Shown here in pieces: positions 1 through 7,031 of a stretch of 34,004 nucleotides of DNA. The DNA lies in assembly GCA_012515235.1 (NCBI GenBank), contig JAAYYU010000120.1, positions 1 to 34,004 on the forward strand. The letters run 5' to 3'. The DNA comes from Candidatus Anammoximicrobium sp. Lineage in GTDB: Bacteria > Planctomycetota > Planctomycetia > Pirellulales > Pirellulaceae. The position numbers were made by a program, and so were the translations under genes. Below the pieces are notes generated by a model that saw only the letters and a list, made by a program, of their open reading frames with translations, searched no databases and was not told where the DNA came from. Positions within the stretch are counted from its first letter, which is position 1, and the number at the start of each line of letters is the position of its first letter.

Positions 1-131
1 CACGTCTCGACGGCACAGATCCTCGCCGAATCGCGCGGGAGACAGATACGATGCTTGAGCTAAGAACCAACACACGCACTGAACACCCTCATAGATATGC
101 ATTCGCTGATAGCTTCACAGGGGTGGGTGCT

Positions 132-228
132 GGGGTCAGGCTTACAGAATTCAATCTTGGCCGAGCAAGGTCGTTCCACATCGCTGGATCGTCGCTCGGC
201 CAAGATTGAATTCTGTAAGCCTGACCCC
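132..228 (+). repeat. Palindromic element, copy 1
   Basis: This is a 97-bp element made of a perfect 35-bp inverted repeat (132-166 and 194-228) around a 27-base loop. The arm starts GGGGTCAGGCTTACAG and contains GAATTC. The loop side reads GAGC, four bases, TCGT, as in the copies at 9200 and 26809, so the copy is oriented on the plus strand. It lies 37 bp beyond the stop codon of the minus-strand regulator. No T-run follows either arm, so a standard intrinsic terminator is not supported. Bases 1-131 and 229-265 hold no gene that I can support. The three plus frames entering at the left edge all stop within about 210 bases, and none is recognisable. Confidence 0.9.
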
Positions 229-265
229 TAACTGCGTTCACTCCGACTCTCTGGTTTTCGTTCGG

Positions 266-1642
266 TCATTCGATCTCAAAGTGCTGCAATCGCCGCAGGA
301 GGCGTTCGCGGCTCACGCCGAGCAGGCGGGCGGCTTTGGCTTTGTTGCCTTTCGTGCGCCGCAGGGCGCGTTGCAGGAGTTCCTTCTCGATCTCGGCCAG
401 GAACTGGGGCAGCACGATGGCGTCGTCGGCGTGTGGAGGATGGGCGTCGGCTCCGGCCGTGACACGGAGCTTTTCGGGCAACTCGGTCGGCTGGACCAGC
501 GGCCCGGCCGCCGCAGCGTGACCGGCTTGGACCGCCTCCGCCAACTCGTCCACGTTCTCCGGCCAGGGATAGGCGGTCAGCTGATCCAGGGCGTCGGGCG
601 CGAATCCCGACAGTTGCTTGCTGCTGCCCGCGTTGCAGCGTTCCAGGAAGAACTGGGCCAACAGCGGCACGTCGGCCAGCCGGTCGGCCAAGGGCGGGAG
701 GTGAATCACCAGCGTACTGAGGGCGCATGCGAGGTCTTTGCGGAAGCGGTCGTGCGCGGCCAGTTCCGTCAGGGAGCGGCGCGCGGTGGCGACAGTGCGG
801 ACGCCGAATTCTCCGCTGCTCAGAATCTCTGCCAGCGTCTTCTGGGCGTCAGGCGGCAGTTGATCGACCTCCAGCAACAGCAGCGCCGCCGGCCGTTCGA
901 TCGGCAACTGGCCGCAACTGGCCGCAAAGGACTTGATCGTGGATTCCAGCAGTTCCGCGTCCAACAGATGGCAGGCCAGCGGCGCCAAGGGCGGGGACGG
1001 CACGTCGCGGTAGTGAATTGTCCGAGCGACGTACTCGCGGCCGCTGCCGGGCGGGCCCACGACCAGCACGCGGGCATCAACCCTGCGCGCCAATAGGACT
1101 TGCTCGCGGACCTGCGCGATGGCCGGGCTGTCGCCGACGATCTGGCTGAGCGGCACGCGCGGAAAAGACTCCTGCAGGACGGCTCGCAAACGTTGGTGCA
1201 GTTCCGGCGGACTCGTTTCGTCTCGGCCGCAGGGGGAGCCCGCCGCAGAGGGTTGCTCACGGACGACCACCAGCAGGCCCAGGCAGGCCCCGCTGCCGTC
1301 GGCCAGCGGCAGTCCGAGGGCGGGGCGAGTCTGCCAGTGGCCGGCGGCGTCCAGCCGGGCCACGGGGAACTCGGCCGGCCGGTCTTGAAAGGCTTCGGGA
1401 GGCGGGCACAGTCCGTGGACCGGATCGGCGCTGCCGTCGCTGCGATAACCGGGCGCGTAATCGCAACCGCGGCCCAAGAGGGCAGCGGGGCCCAGGCCCG
1501 TCCAGGCCGAACAGGCGTCATTGGCATAAACGATCGTACGCTGGGCGTCCAAGGCGTACATCGGCTGGGGCGACGACGCCAGCAGCCGCGACAAACCGGC
1601 GATGTGCGAACGGGTACGAGCCATGATTTCGCGCTCTCGCAT
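266..1642 (-). CDS. NtrC-like regulator with PAS and Fis HTH, degenerate AAA+ domain
   Basis: A 458-residue protein with the layout of a sigma-54 enhancer-binding protein. A PAS-like domain (about 12-125) precedes an AAA+ domain (about 160-390) and a Fis-type helix-turn-helix at the end (about 410-458, ending near AARLLGVSRERLLRRL). The fold-defining stretches remain, such as IHLPPLADR and PWPENVDEL. Key residues are changed: Walker A reads GPPGSGRE (Lys to Arg, residue 202), Walker B reads LLLLEVDQ (Asp lost), sensor II reads NVDEL (usual Arg is Asp365), and the GAFTGA loop is absent with about 12 residues missing. The arginine in FRKDL is kept. By family knowledge this should not remodel sigma-54 polymerase; I infer a DNA-binding sensor. 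The start could also be Met7 at 1624, preceded by GAGAG. Neither start has a strong ribosome site. Confidence 0.85.
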   Translation of the reverse strand: MREREIMARTRSHIAGLSRLLASSPQPMYALDAQRTIVYANDACSAWTGLGPAALLGRGCDYAPGYRSDGSADPVHGLCPPPEAFQDRPAEFPVARLDAAGHWQTRPALGLPLADGSGACLGLLVVVREQPSAAGSPCGRDETSPPELHQRLRAVLQESFPRVPLSQIVGDSPAIAQVREQVLLARRVDARVLVVGPPGSGREYVARTIHYRDVPSPPLAPLACHLLDAELLESTIKSFAASCGQLPIERPAALLLLEVDQLPPDAQKTLAEILSSGEFGVRTVATARRSLTELAAHDRFRKDLACALSTLVIHLPPLADRLADVPLLAQFFLERCNAGSSKQLSGFAPDALDQLTAYPWPENVDELAEAVQAGHAAAAGPLVQPTELPEKLRVTAGADAHPPHADDAIVLPQFLAEIEKELLQRALRRTKGNKAKAARLLGVSRERLLRRLQHFEIE

Positions 1643-1650
1643 TTCAGAGC

Positions 1651-1679
1651 TGCCCGCGATCCCCGTCGGGCCGCGGGCA
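1651..1679. promoter_or_regulatory. Dyad next to the regulator start
   Basis: TGCCCGCG (1651-1658) and CGCGGGCA (1672-1679) form a perfect 8-bp inverted repeat with a 13-base spacer. It sits 8 bases upstream of the first possible start of the minus-strand regulator. It could be an autoregulatory operator or a leader hairpin. That is inference from position only. Confidence 0.3.
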
Positions 1680-1809
1680 AACGATCAATCCCCTCTGCTA
1701 CCGCCAGTCCATGATGACAGAAAAACGAGACGGCAGAAAGACACGTCAGCATCGTTCGAGAAATAACTGTCCTGTGTCGATTGCGGATCCTCGCACCCTT
1801 GCACGACAG

Positions 1810-1906
1810 GGGGTCAGGCTTACAGAATTCAATTTTGGCCGATGGTGGCTCCAACTCTAAGCAACGACTTTGCTCGGCCAAAACTGAATTCTGCAAGCCT
1901 GACCCC
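1810..1906 (-). repeat. Palindromic element, copy 2 (minus orientation)
   Basis: A 97-bp element with 33-bp arms (1810-1842, 1874-1906) and a 31-base loop. The loop matches the copy at 26809 at 19 of 31 positions when read on the minus strand but only 7 of 31 on the plus strand, so this copy is oriented minus. It then lies in the leader position of the minus-strand regulator, about 170 bases from its start. The arms differ at two positions. These are A.C mismatches on the plus strand but G.U pairs in minus-strand RNA. Confidence 0.9.
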
Positions 1907-2009
1907 AGCGCCGAGACAGCGATTTCAACAACGCGAAAAAAAACGGCCTCTTACCGTTTGGTGCCAGGACGAGGCGACCGCCATTTCGCGAACCATGCCT
2001 GGCCCCCGT

Positions 2010-2038
2010 GTCACAGGCAGCTGAGCATAGGCTAGAAT
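2010..2038 (+). promoter_or_regulatory. Candidate sigma-70-like promoter
   Basis: TAGAAT (2033-2038) is a reasonable -10 box, 17 bases after a poor -35 match, GTCACA (2010-2015). It lies about 75 bp upstream of the plus-strand start at 2114. The -35 match is weak, so the call rests mainly on the -10 box. Confidence 0.3.
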
Positions 2039-2113
2039 TGGAGACGGCAGAACAATGTCTGTGTCCCAAAAGGCCCCGTTGGCGGGTGATACCCAGTGAT
2101 CGAGGTGTGACGC

Positions 2114-3037
2114 ATGGCTGGAACGATCGAAAAACTCCAAACTGTCAACAGTCTGATCCGGACGCTGCTGGCCGTGGTGTTGATGGGTGGGGCCGGTACG
2201 GCGGGTTGGTACGGTTATACGACCTACAACGCGGCGGAGATCGAGGCCCAGCAAAAGGACGCGGCGTTGCAGGAAAAGGAGCAGCAGCTGGCCGCCAGCC
2301 GCGAGCAGATCGAAAGGCACCAACAGGAACTGATCGCGAAGAACGAGGAGTTAGCGGGCAAGGAGGCCAAGATCGGCGAGCAACGGACGGAGATTGCAAA
2401 TCTGAACGCGGAAGTCGCCCGCCAGGAAGCGGAAATCCAGCGGCTCCAGACGGCGCTGCGGCTGCACAAGATGGAACGTCGGCTGGCCCGGATCCGCGTG
2501 CGGGACACCGGCGTCGATCCGGCCAGCGGCAAGAAGTTTTCGAAGATCGAATTCGTCGAACTGAACGAATTGGGCGATCCGGTGGGCGAGCCCAAGCAAT
2601 TTCAGTTGGAAGGCGAAATGGTCTACGTCGACTACTGGGTCGTGAAGTTCGAGGACAAGTACGTCGAACAGGCGGACTTGGAGCGGGGCACGTCGATCTG
2701 TATGTTCAGCCGGGTGTTCGGCGACTTGCAGAAACCCAAGGAAGGCTACACGCTCGACGAGCCGGGACAACGGCCCGGAGCGTACGCGCGGGGCAGCGTC
2801 TTGTCCGACTTTGAGAAGAAGATCTGGGACGACTTCTGGAAGATCGCCAACGACCCGCAGCAGGCCGCCCAGTTGGGCATTCGCGCCCTGCACGGCGACG
2901 CGGTCTCGATCAAGGTGGACAAGGGCAAGACATATCGGATCACGATCCGCGCCTCCGGCGGGCCGGAAATCGTCGTGGAACCCGACCCGGCGCCAAGCAA
3001 ACCGGCTGCGGCGGAGGCCGCAGAGAAGAAGTCGTAG
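2114..3037 (+). CDS. Membrane-anchored coiled-coil protein, function unknown
   Basis: A 307-residue protein I cannot assign to a named family. Residues 14-36 form one hydrophobic membrane segment. Residues about 41-125 are a long heptad-like helix rich in Glu, Gln, Lys and Ala, typical of a coiled coil. A globular domain of about 170 residues follows, and the tail is rich in Pro, Ala, Glu and Lys. The layout suggests an inner-membrane protein with a rod and a soluble head outside the cytoplasm. GAGGTG at 2102-2107 is placed to serve the ATG. It converges with mutY, with a repeat hairpin between. It could be part of an envelope or secretion assembly, but nothing in the sequence identifies it. 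Confidence 0.7.
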   Translation: MAGTIEKLQTVNSLIRTLLAVVLMGGAGTAGWYGYTTYNAAEIEAQQKDAALQEKEQQLAASREQIERHQQELIAKNEELAGKEAKIGEQRTEIANLNAEVARQEAEIQRLQTALRLHKMERRLARIRVRDTGVDPASGKKFSKIEFVELNELGDPVGEPKQFQLEGEMVYVDYWVVKFEDKYVEQADLERGTSICMFSRVFGDLQKPKEGYTLDEPGQRPGAYARGSVLSDFEKKIWDDFWKIANDPQQAAQLGIRALHGDAVSIKVDKGKTYRITIRASGGPEIVVEPDPAPSKPAAAEAAEKKS

Positions 3038-3039
3038 GC

Positions 3040-3124
3040 GGCACACGCTACTCCAGACCGCTGGTTCGGCGAGTGGTGGTCCGCTCGCGGAGCGAGCGGT
3101 CTACGGTGGCACACGCTACTCCAG
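3040..3124. repeat. Short direct repeat around a GC hairpin
   Basis: GGCACACGCTACTCCAG occurs at 3040-3056 and again at 3108-3124. Between them CCGCTCGC (3081-3088) and GCGAGCGG (3092-3099) form a perfect 8-bp stem with a GGA loop, followed by TCTACGG. A related hairpin lies at 25531-25583. Here it sits between two converging genes and overlaps the last codons of mutY. It could end transcription from both sides, although no T-run is present. Confidence 0.65.
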
Positions 3125-4207
3125 CAGGCGGCCGATCTTGCGGCCGGTGACGCTCAGGGGATAGGATTCCAGGTCGCTGATTTTCACCCAGCGGACGTCG
3201 CCGCCGGGGAGGAGTCGCCCGCCGACGCAGCGGGCTTCGCGGCAGTCGAGCGTAATGCGAAACCGTGTCACGCCGTGCTTGATCGTGGTCAGGCGCCGGC
3301 CGGGTTCGATCGCCAGTCCGGTCAGGCTCGCGACGGCGCTCTTCAGTTGGTCGCGTAACGCGGCGCCGCGCTGCGCCGTGACCGTGACTCGCGGGAAGTC
3401 CCACAGGCCTGCCCAGCGTTCGCCAGGCGCACAGCGGCGGAGCGCCACGCGGGCGCCGCGCCGAACGATCACCGCCGTCTCGTGCCGGTCTTCGTAGGCC
3501 GTCTTGCGTTTCGGCAGCGGGATTACGGCCTGGAGTCCCTGCCGCCTGGTCGGGCACAGACTGGCCACGGGGCACCGGCCGCACTGCGGGTCGCGCGGGG
3601 AGCAGATCTCGCTGCCCAGTTCCATCAGCGCCTGGTTAAAGAGCCCGCTGTGTTTCGCGGGCAAGACGCTGGCGGAGAAATCCCACAGCAGCCGTTGCCC
3701 CGCGTTGCGCGCCGGATCGCCGCGATACGCGAGCAACCGACTGAAGACCCGGATCGTGTTGGCTTCCAAGATGGGTTCCGGCGCATCCCAGGCGATGGAG
3801 GCAATCGCACCGGCGGTGTAGCGGCCGATGCCCGGCAAGGCGCGGATCCGCTGGACGTCGCGCGGGAACACGCCGCCGTGTTCCGCCAGGATCGTCTTGG
3901 CCGCCGCGTGCAGTTGCCGCGCACGTCGGTAATAGCCCAGACCCTCCCAGAGGCGCAAGACCTGTTGTTCGTCAGCCGCAGCCAGGGCGGCGGTCGTGGG
4001 AAAGGCGGCCAGGAAACGCTCGAAGTAGCCGACCACCGTGACGACCTGCGTCTGCTGGAGCATGATTTCGCTGATCCACACGGCGTACGGATCGCGCGTC
4101 CGCCGCCACGGCAAATCGCGGGCGCTGCGCCGGAACCAGGCGATCAGGCGGCGGCGAAAACGCGTTTTCCAGGCGGCATCGGGCAGGGAGGCGGACACGT
4201 CGGTCAT
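3116..4207 (-). CDS. A/G-specific adenine glycosylase MutY
   Basis: MutY removes adenine mispaired with 8-oxoguanine in base-excision repair. The 363-residue protein has the whole family layout. The WISEIMLQQTQ motif carries the adenine-site Glu47, and the helix-hairpin-helix LPGIGRYTAGAI is at about 124-135. Four Cys of the 4Fe-4S loop are at 202, 209, 212 and 218 (spacing 6, 2, 5), and a NUDIX-like C-terminal domain contains GLWDFPR. The odd point is the catalytic Asp (Asp138 in E. coli, within LDGNV), which is Glu148 here in ILEANTIRV. Upstream is the parvulin gene on the same strand, 218 bp away with a minisatellite in the gap. GAGAAAGG upstream of the ATG is a moderate ribosome site. Confidence 0.95.
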   Translation of the reverse strand: MTDVSASLPDAAWKTRFRRRLIAWFRRSARDLPWRRTRDPYAVWISEIMLQQTQVVTVVGYFERFLAAFPTTAALAAADEQQVLRLWEGLGYYRRARQLHAAAKTILAEHGGVFPRDVQRIRALPGIGRYTAGAIASIAWDAPEPILEANTIRVFSRLLAYRGDPARNAGQRLLWDFSASVLPAKHSGLFNQALMELGSEICSPRDPQCGRCPVASLCPTRRQGLQAVIPLPKRKTAYEDRHETAVIVRRGARVALRRCAPGERWAGLWDFPRVTVTAQRGAALRDQLKSAVASLTGLAIEPGRRLTTIKHGVTRFRITLDCREARCVGGRLLPGGDVRWVKISDLESYPLSVTGRKIGRLLE

Positions 4208-4362
4208 CGGTGAATGGCCTTTCTCAGGTGTGCGGCAACCCAGGGTTCACAAGACTGCCCGCAGCCGACGCGCTGGCGGAACGGAGAAAAGCAAAGCCAA
4301 GACAGGGCCGGCGACGGCCCGTTCGCGCTCGCGTTCGCCGTCCAGCCCCTCCGCCGCCCGCG

Positions 4363-4442
4363 CACTCTTCCACTTTTTCACTCTTCCACTCTTCCACTCT
4401 TCCACTTTTTCACTTTTTCACTTTTTCACTTTTTCACTTTTT
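4363..4442. repeat. Octamer minisatellite overlapping a gene end
   Basis: Ten tandem 8-bp units fill 4363-4442 exactly. With A = CACTCTTC and B = CACTTTTT, the order is A B A A A B B B B B. On the minus strand B reads AAAAAGTG. Because 8 is not a multiple of 3, reading frames rotate through every phase, and in the B tract a TGA is met within 24 bases in any minus frame. The parvulin gene enters at 4442 and stops at 4428-4426 inside the tract. The plus strand has no stop in any frame. Confidence 0.95.
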
Positions 4443-5424
4443 CCCGCTGTCGGTCCGCGGCCCAGCGGAACAGGTGTTGGATCACGGCGGCTTCCAGTTC
4501 CGGGCGGGCATCCTGCCAGTTCTTTGTGCCCGGTTGGACCTCCAGGCACTGGATCAGGTGCACGCCGAACGCGGTTACCACGGGCGGGCTGATTTGGCCG
4601 GTATCCAACGCAAAGGCGGCTTGGGAAAACGGTTCGGGCATCGGTCCCCGGCGTCCGATCGAGCCGATCCGGCCGCCGTCGGCGGCGGTTGGAGCGACAG
4701 AGTGCTGGCGGGCGGCGTCGGCAAACGTCAGTTCGCCGGCCGTGATTCGGGAACGCAACTTGTCGGCGGTCGAGATCGTCGCGGCTCGCGACTGGGGATC
4801 GTCCGGCGATTCGACGCGGAGCAGGATCTGGGCGACAGCTACTTGCGTCCCGTCGAAATCGCGGCGGTGCTGTTGGAAGTAGCGTTCCAGGTTTGGGTCG
4901 GTGAGGTGTTTTTCCAGGAAACGCGGCCAGGCGATCTGCCAGGCGAGCGTCCGGCGGAGTTCGTCGCGGGTCAGTCCGGATCGCTGCAGGTACTGGTCCA
5001 GCGTCAATTGCTGTTGTTCCAGTCGTTTGCGGATCCGCTGCAACTCGCGTTCGATTTCCTGGTCTGTGGCGCCGAACCCGGTTTGCTCCAGATGCTGCGC
5101 AACCAGGGTGCGGTCGACCACTTGGGCCAGGGTTGCTTCGCGCAGTTGCCCGATTGCGACCGGCGTCAGCGGGCGTTGGCCCACGACGCGGGCCAGCTCG
5201 CGATCCAACTCCCGGTCGGTGATCGGCTGGCCGTCCACCGTAGCCAGAACCGTAGGGGCACGCTCCGGTGCGGGTTCCGCCGCGGGCAGAAGGAGCGGAG
5301 GGGCGAGTGCGAACAGGGCCAGGGCGGCGAACGGGTGCGAGCGCGGAACGAGGGCTCGGAAAAGGGGTTGACAGACAACCCGGGGCACCGAAAGACGCGG
5401 AGGGTCAGTTGCTGGCGAGGGCAT
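4426..5424 (-). CDS. Secreted parvulin-type peptidyl-prolyl isomerase (SurA/PrsA-like)
   Basis: A periplasmic foldase that isomerises proline peptide bonds in exported proteins. The 332-residue protein has a long N-terminal region and a hydrophobic export segment (about 32-48). A SurA-N-like helical domain (about 60-190) begins TVDGQPITDREL. One parvulin domain (about 195-305) has the family stretches QILLRVESP, FADAARQHS and GGRIGSIGRRG, and then FSQAAFALDTGQIS and FGVHLIQC. The last residues, KVKK, and the stop are encoded by the octamer minisatellite. No ribosome site is clear before the ATG; a GTG at codon 13 is an alternative start closer to a normal signal peptide. It probably shares a transcript with mutY and the gene upstream. 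Confidence 0.9.
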   Translation of the reverse strand: MPSPATDPPRLSVPRVVCQPLFRALVPRSHPFAALALFALAPPLLLPAAEPAPERAPTVLATVDGQPITDRELDRELARVVGQRPLTPVAIGQLREATLAQVVDRTLVAQHLEQTGFGATDQEIERELQRIRKRLEQQQLTLDQYLQRSGLTRDELRRTLAWQIAWPRFLEKHLTDPNLERYFQQHRRDFDGTQVAVAQILLRVESPDDPQSRAATISTADKLRSRITAGELTFADAARQHSVAPTAADGGRIGSIGRRGPMPEPFSQAAFALDTGQISPPVVTAFGVHLIQCLEVQPGTKNWQDARPELEAAVIQHLFRWAADRQREKVKK

Positions 5425-5464
5425 GGCGGTGTCACATGACGACGGGTTTGGCGGCAGGGTTCCG

Positions 5465-6742
5465 TCACGGCAGCGGAATGTCTTTGAGTTGGAAAGCCAC
5501 GGGCATCTGGATCAGCACCGCGGGCGTCTTGTAGACGAACGTGCAGTCGGCCAGTCCGCCCTCGCGGTCCGACAGGTACGCGACGCCGACTTCGTTTTCC
5601 GCCTGGCGAAACGGCTGCTGTCCCACGTGCTCGAACCGCTTGCCGTCGGGACCGAGAAAGTACGCCTCGTTGTTGTAGATCCAATTGCGGTGCGACTCGA
5701 GCGCATTTTGAGCCTGGTCGAAACGCACGCGCAGGCGCACTTCGTACACATCCACGTTCCTGCGGACTTGTTCCAGGACGACGGTTACTCCCGCGCGCGA
5801 CTGCTGGACGGACTGGGCGGCCCCCAGGTTGCCGAATTCAAAGGCCTCGATCTGCCCCGGCACGAGTGCCGACAGTTGGCCCGTGAGGGACGCGATCCGG
5901 GTCACGCTGCGGTCGGGCAGGGCCCATGTCACTTGCACTTCGGCCGCGGGGATCGCGTTTTCCACGGGGACTTCCAGGTTGGCTCGTTTCGAGCCGATCT
6001 GCAGTGGCCGCCCCGCTTCGTCCGTGGCGTGCAACTCGCCCAGCGGAATCTGCAGCAGGATTGGCGCCACGCGCGGTTCCCAGGTGACTTCCAGGGCCAG
6101 ACGCAAGGCGTGATTGGTCGGATTGCGCAGATCGCGGACCGCCTGGGCGCGGAGGCACTCGAAACGGAACAACCCCGAGTACGCCGCGCGGCCGGCGCGA
6201 TCGAGTTCCGCCCGGTCGCGGGCCACCACGGCCAGCGCCTTGACTTCGCCGCTGAAGTTGTAGACCGTCAAGCCAGCCTGGTCGAGGATGGCATCGAAGG
6301 CGGTCCAAAAAGGCATCTGGTCGAGGTTCAACTGCAGCTTCGGCTCGTTGGGCTGCTGACCGAATCGCTGGCGAAAGTCCACGATGCGGTTGCCCGTCTG
6401 TCGTTGGACCGCCGCCAGCGCGGCGGACAGGGCCAGTTCGCCTTGCAGCGTGACGCGCGACGGTTCTGCTGCCGCGGTGGCCGCCTGTTCCTGAAGCGTC
6501 TTGCGGATGCGTTCCAGGCGGACGCGGACTTCGGCCGACATGTCGCGGCGTGGCGATGGCAGCAGTTCCAGCGTGTTCGGCCCCAACTCGATCAGACCGC
6601 GTTCGGCCGCTTCACGCGTGGCGAGTTGGTTATCGTCCAGTTGGCGGACGAGACGGCGCACTTGCAGGCGCAATTCGTCGTCCGCTTCCCCCGGCGATTG
6701 CCCTGGCAGCAATCCGGCGATCAAGAGCAGACAAGTCCACAC
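5465..6742 (-). CDS. Secreted protein with STN-like domain, function unknown
   Basis: I chose the GTG at 6742 because AAAGGAGAA sits 6 bases before it and the product then starts with a normal signal peptide ([13 protein letters not shown]). The open frame runs further upstream, but that part is low-complexity and unlikely to be translated. The 425-residue product has a helical region (about 20-75) with a [13 protein letters not shown] stretch. A segment around 105-180 resembles the STN domain of secretins and TonB-dependent receptors ([24 protein letters not shown]). A long beta-rich C-terminal half follows. It precedes the parvulin gene by 40 bp. The role is unknown; an envelope protein helped by the foldase is an inference. 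Confidence 0.7.
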   Translation of the reverse strand: MWTCLLLIAGLLPGQSPGEADDELRLQVRRLVRQLDDNQLATREAAERGLIELGPNTLELLPSPRRDMSAEVRVRLERIRKTLQEQAATAAAEPSRVTLQGELALSAALAAVQRQTGNRIVDFRQRFGQQPNEPKLQLNLDQMPFWTAFDAILDQAGLTVYNFSGEVKALAVVARDRAELDRAGRAAYSGLFRFECLRAQAVRDLRNPTNHALRLALEVTWEPRVAPILLQIPLGELHATDEAGRPLQIGSKRANLEVPVENAIPAAEVQVTWALPDRSVTRIASLTGQLSALVPGQIEAFEFGNLGAAQSVQQSRAGVTVVLEQVRRNVDVYEVRLRVRFDQAQNALESHRNWIYNNEAYFLGPDGKRFEHVGQQPFRQAENEVGVAYLSDREGGLADCTFVYKTPAVLIQMPVAFQLKDIPLP

Positions 6743-6990
6743 GGCGTTCTCCTTTGGCGACGGTTTCGGTTTTCCGCAGCACAGTCCTTCGGGCCGTGCG
6801 GATCGACGCGGGGCCGAACAACGCGGCGCAGACCGACCGGCTGCCGAGGGCCGATTGCCAACGGTCATCGCCTCGGCGTGCGTCGGCGGCTTGGCCAGGC
6901 CCTCCGCCTTCATGATAAAGTCCGGGTCGGATTCTGGAAAGTTCACCGCGTTAGGCCCGATCAGGAGTTTTTCCGCGCGGCGGGCAGCGT

Positions 6991-6996
6991 TATACT
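6991..6996 (+). promoter_or_regulatory. Candidate -10 box for the symporter operon
   Basis: TATACT stands out in GC-rich DNA and lies 41 bp before the GTG start at 7032, leaving a leader of about 30 bases with a strong ribosome site (GAAGGAGG, 7016-7023). The -35 region is T-rich but matches the consensus poorly. The 289-bp gap 6743-7031 is shared with the divergent secreted-protein gene. Confidence 0.4.
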
Positions 6997-7031
6997 CTTA
7001 CGGCGACAATAGCCTGAAGGAGGTTTGTACT

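Larger units (their letters stand above)
1643..2113. other. Gene-free divergent intergenic region
   Basis: This 471-bp gap separates the minus-strand regulator from the plus-strand coiled-coil gene. It holds a short dyad (1651-1679), palindromic element copy 2 (1810-1906) and a weak promoter-like match near 2010-2038. I see no RNA gene or convincing open frame in it. Confidence 0.6.

Noticed and set aside
132..228. Palindromic elements as intrinsic terminators
   Set aside because: No T-run follows the stem in any copy, and most copies lie upstream of gene starts.
6743..6946. N-terminal extension of the STN-like protein to 6946
   Set aside because: The extra residues are Pro-, Ser- and Arg-rich, while the GTG at 6742 has a strong ribosome site and gives a normal signal peptide.
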